Shown here piece by piece: positions 5,693 to 5,760 of a stretch of 5,760 nucleotides of DNA. A model generated the notes under the pieces. The model saw nothing but the letters and a program-made list of their open reading frames with translations. It had not been told where the DNA came from and ran no database searches. The position numbers were made by a program, and so were the translations under genes. The DNA comes from CAG-791 sp963657295 (GTDB taxonomy: Bacteria; Bacillota; Clostridia; Lachnospirales; Lachnospiraceae): positions 1-5,760 of the forward strand of contig CAVKMX010000137.1 of assembly GCA_963657295.1 (NCBI GenBank), given 5' to 3'. The number at the start of each line of letters is the position of its first letter. The first letter of the stretch is position 1.

Positions 5693-5760
5693 GTTACAGT
5701 TCATTCGCCCGCCAGGCGACAGGGTGGCGGAGAATGTCCAGTCCGGGGGCCTTGCGAGGC
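5693..5760. mobile_element. MITE-like element, second copy, cut by the window edge
   Basis: The 68 visible bases match 4380-4447 at 66 positions, in the same orientation, and start exactly at the GTTACAG terminus. The only two differences are adjacent (GA at 4401-4402, AG at 5714-5715) and lie in an unpaired internal loop of the proposed fold. The 8 bp to its left, CCGCCGCC, differ from the flank of the first copy, which supports 5693 as the true element end. The rest lies beyond the window. Confidence 0.8.

Overview
The window reads as chromosomal DNA from a fairly GC-rich Firmicute. A clostridial, probably Lachnospiraceae, host is my inference from the protein style: a YpsC/RlmL-type methyltransferase, an rdgB gene followed by a YfcE/YsnB-type phosphoesterase, and AsnA next to GdhA. 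No marker in the window fixes the species. All five protein genes lie on the minus strand. The only plus-strand gene is a tRNA at the left edge.

Left to right: tRNA-Arg(ACG) at 2-75 is followed at once by a near-perfect intrinsic terminator (81-116). Convergent to it is a three-gene minus-strand operon, rlmL-like (1510-2661), rdgB (799-1479) and yfcE-like (182-667). Its promoter, TTGTCT-17 bp-TATAAT, sits so close to the rlmL start that the mRNA is probably leaderless. Upstream lies gdhA (2774-4120) with its own terminator (about 2700-2743), a strong Shine-Dalgarno, a leader of about 185 nt and a promoter TTGTCG-17 bp-TATAAT whose -10 box is bracketed by an inverted repeat. Next is a gene-free stretch of about 480 bp, then asnA (4603-5613).

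The most interesting object is in the asnA-gdhA gap. A 189-bp non-coding element (4380-4568) has 21-bp imperfect terminal inverted repeats and is flanked on both sides by the same 8 bp, GAACCGCT, as expected of a target-site duplication. It therefore looks like a MITE-type miniature transposon. Its inside folds on paper into a long rod with a three-hairpin tip, so it may also act as RNA. With the element and one target copy removed, the flanks rejoin into a hairpin just after asnA, and the duplicated 8 bp lie in that hairpin's loop. A second copy in the same orientation begins at 5693 upstream of asnA and runs off the window edge (66 of 68 visible bases identical). AsnA is thus bracketed by two copies.

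Functionally, asnA and gdhA both fix ammonia (into asparagine and glutamate). The rlmL-rdgB-yfcE operon combines rRNA modification, cleaning of the nucleotide pool and a small phosphodiesterase.
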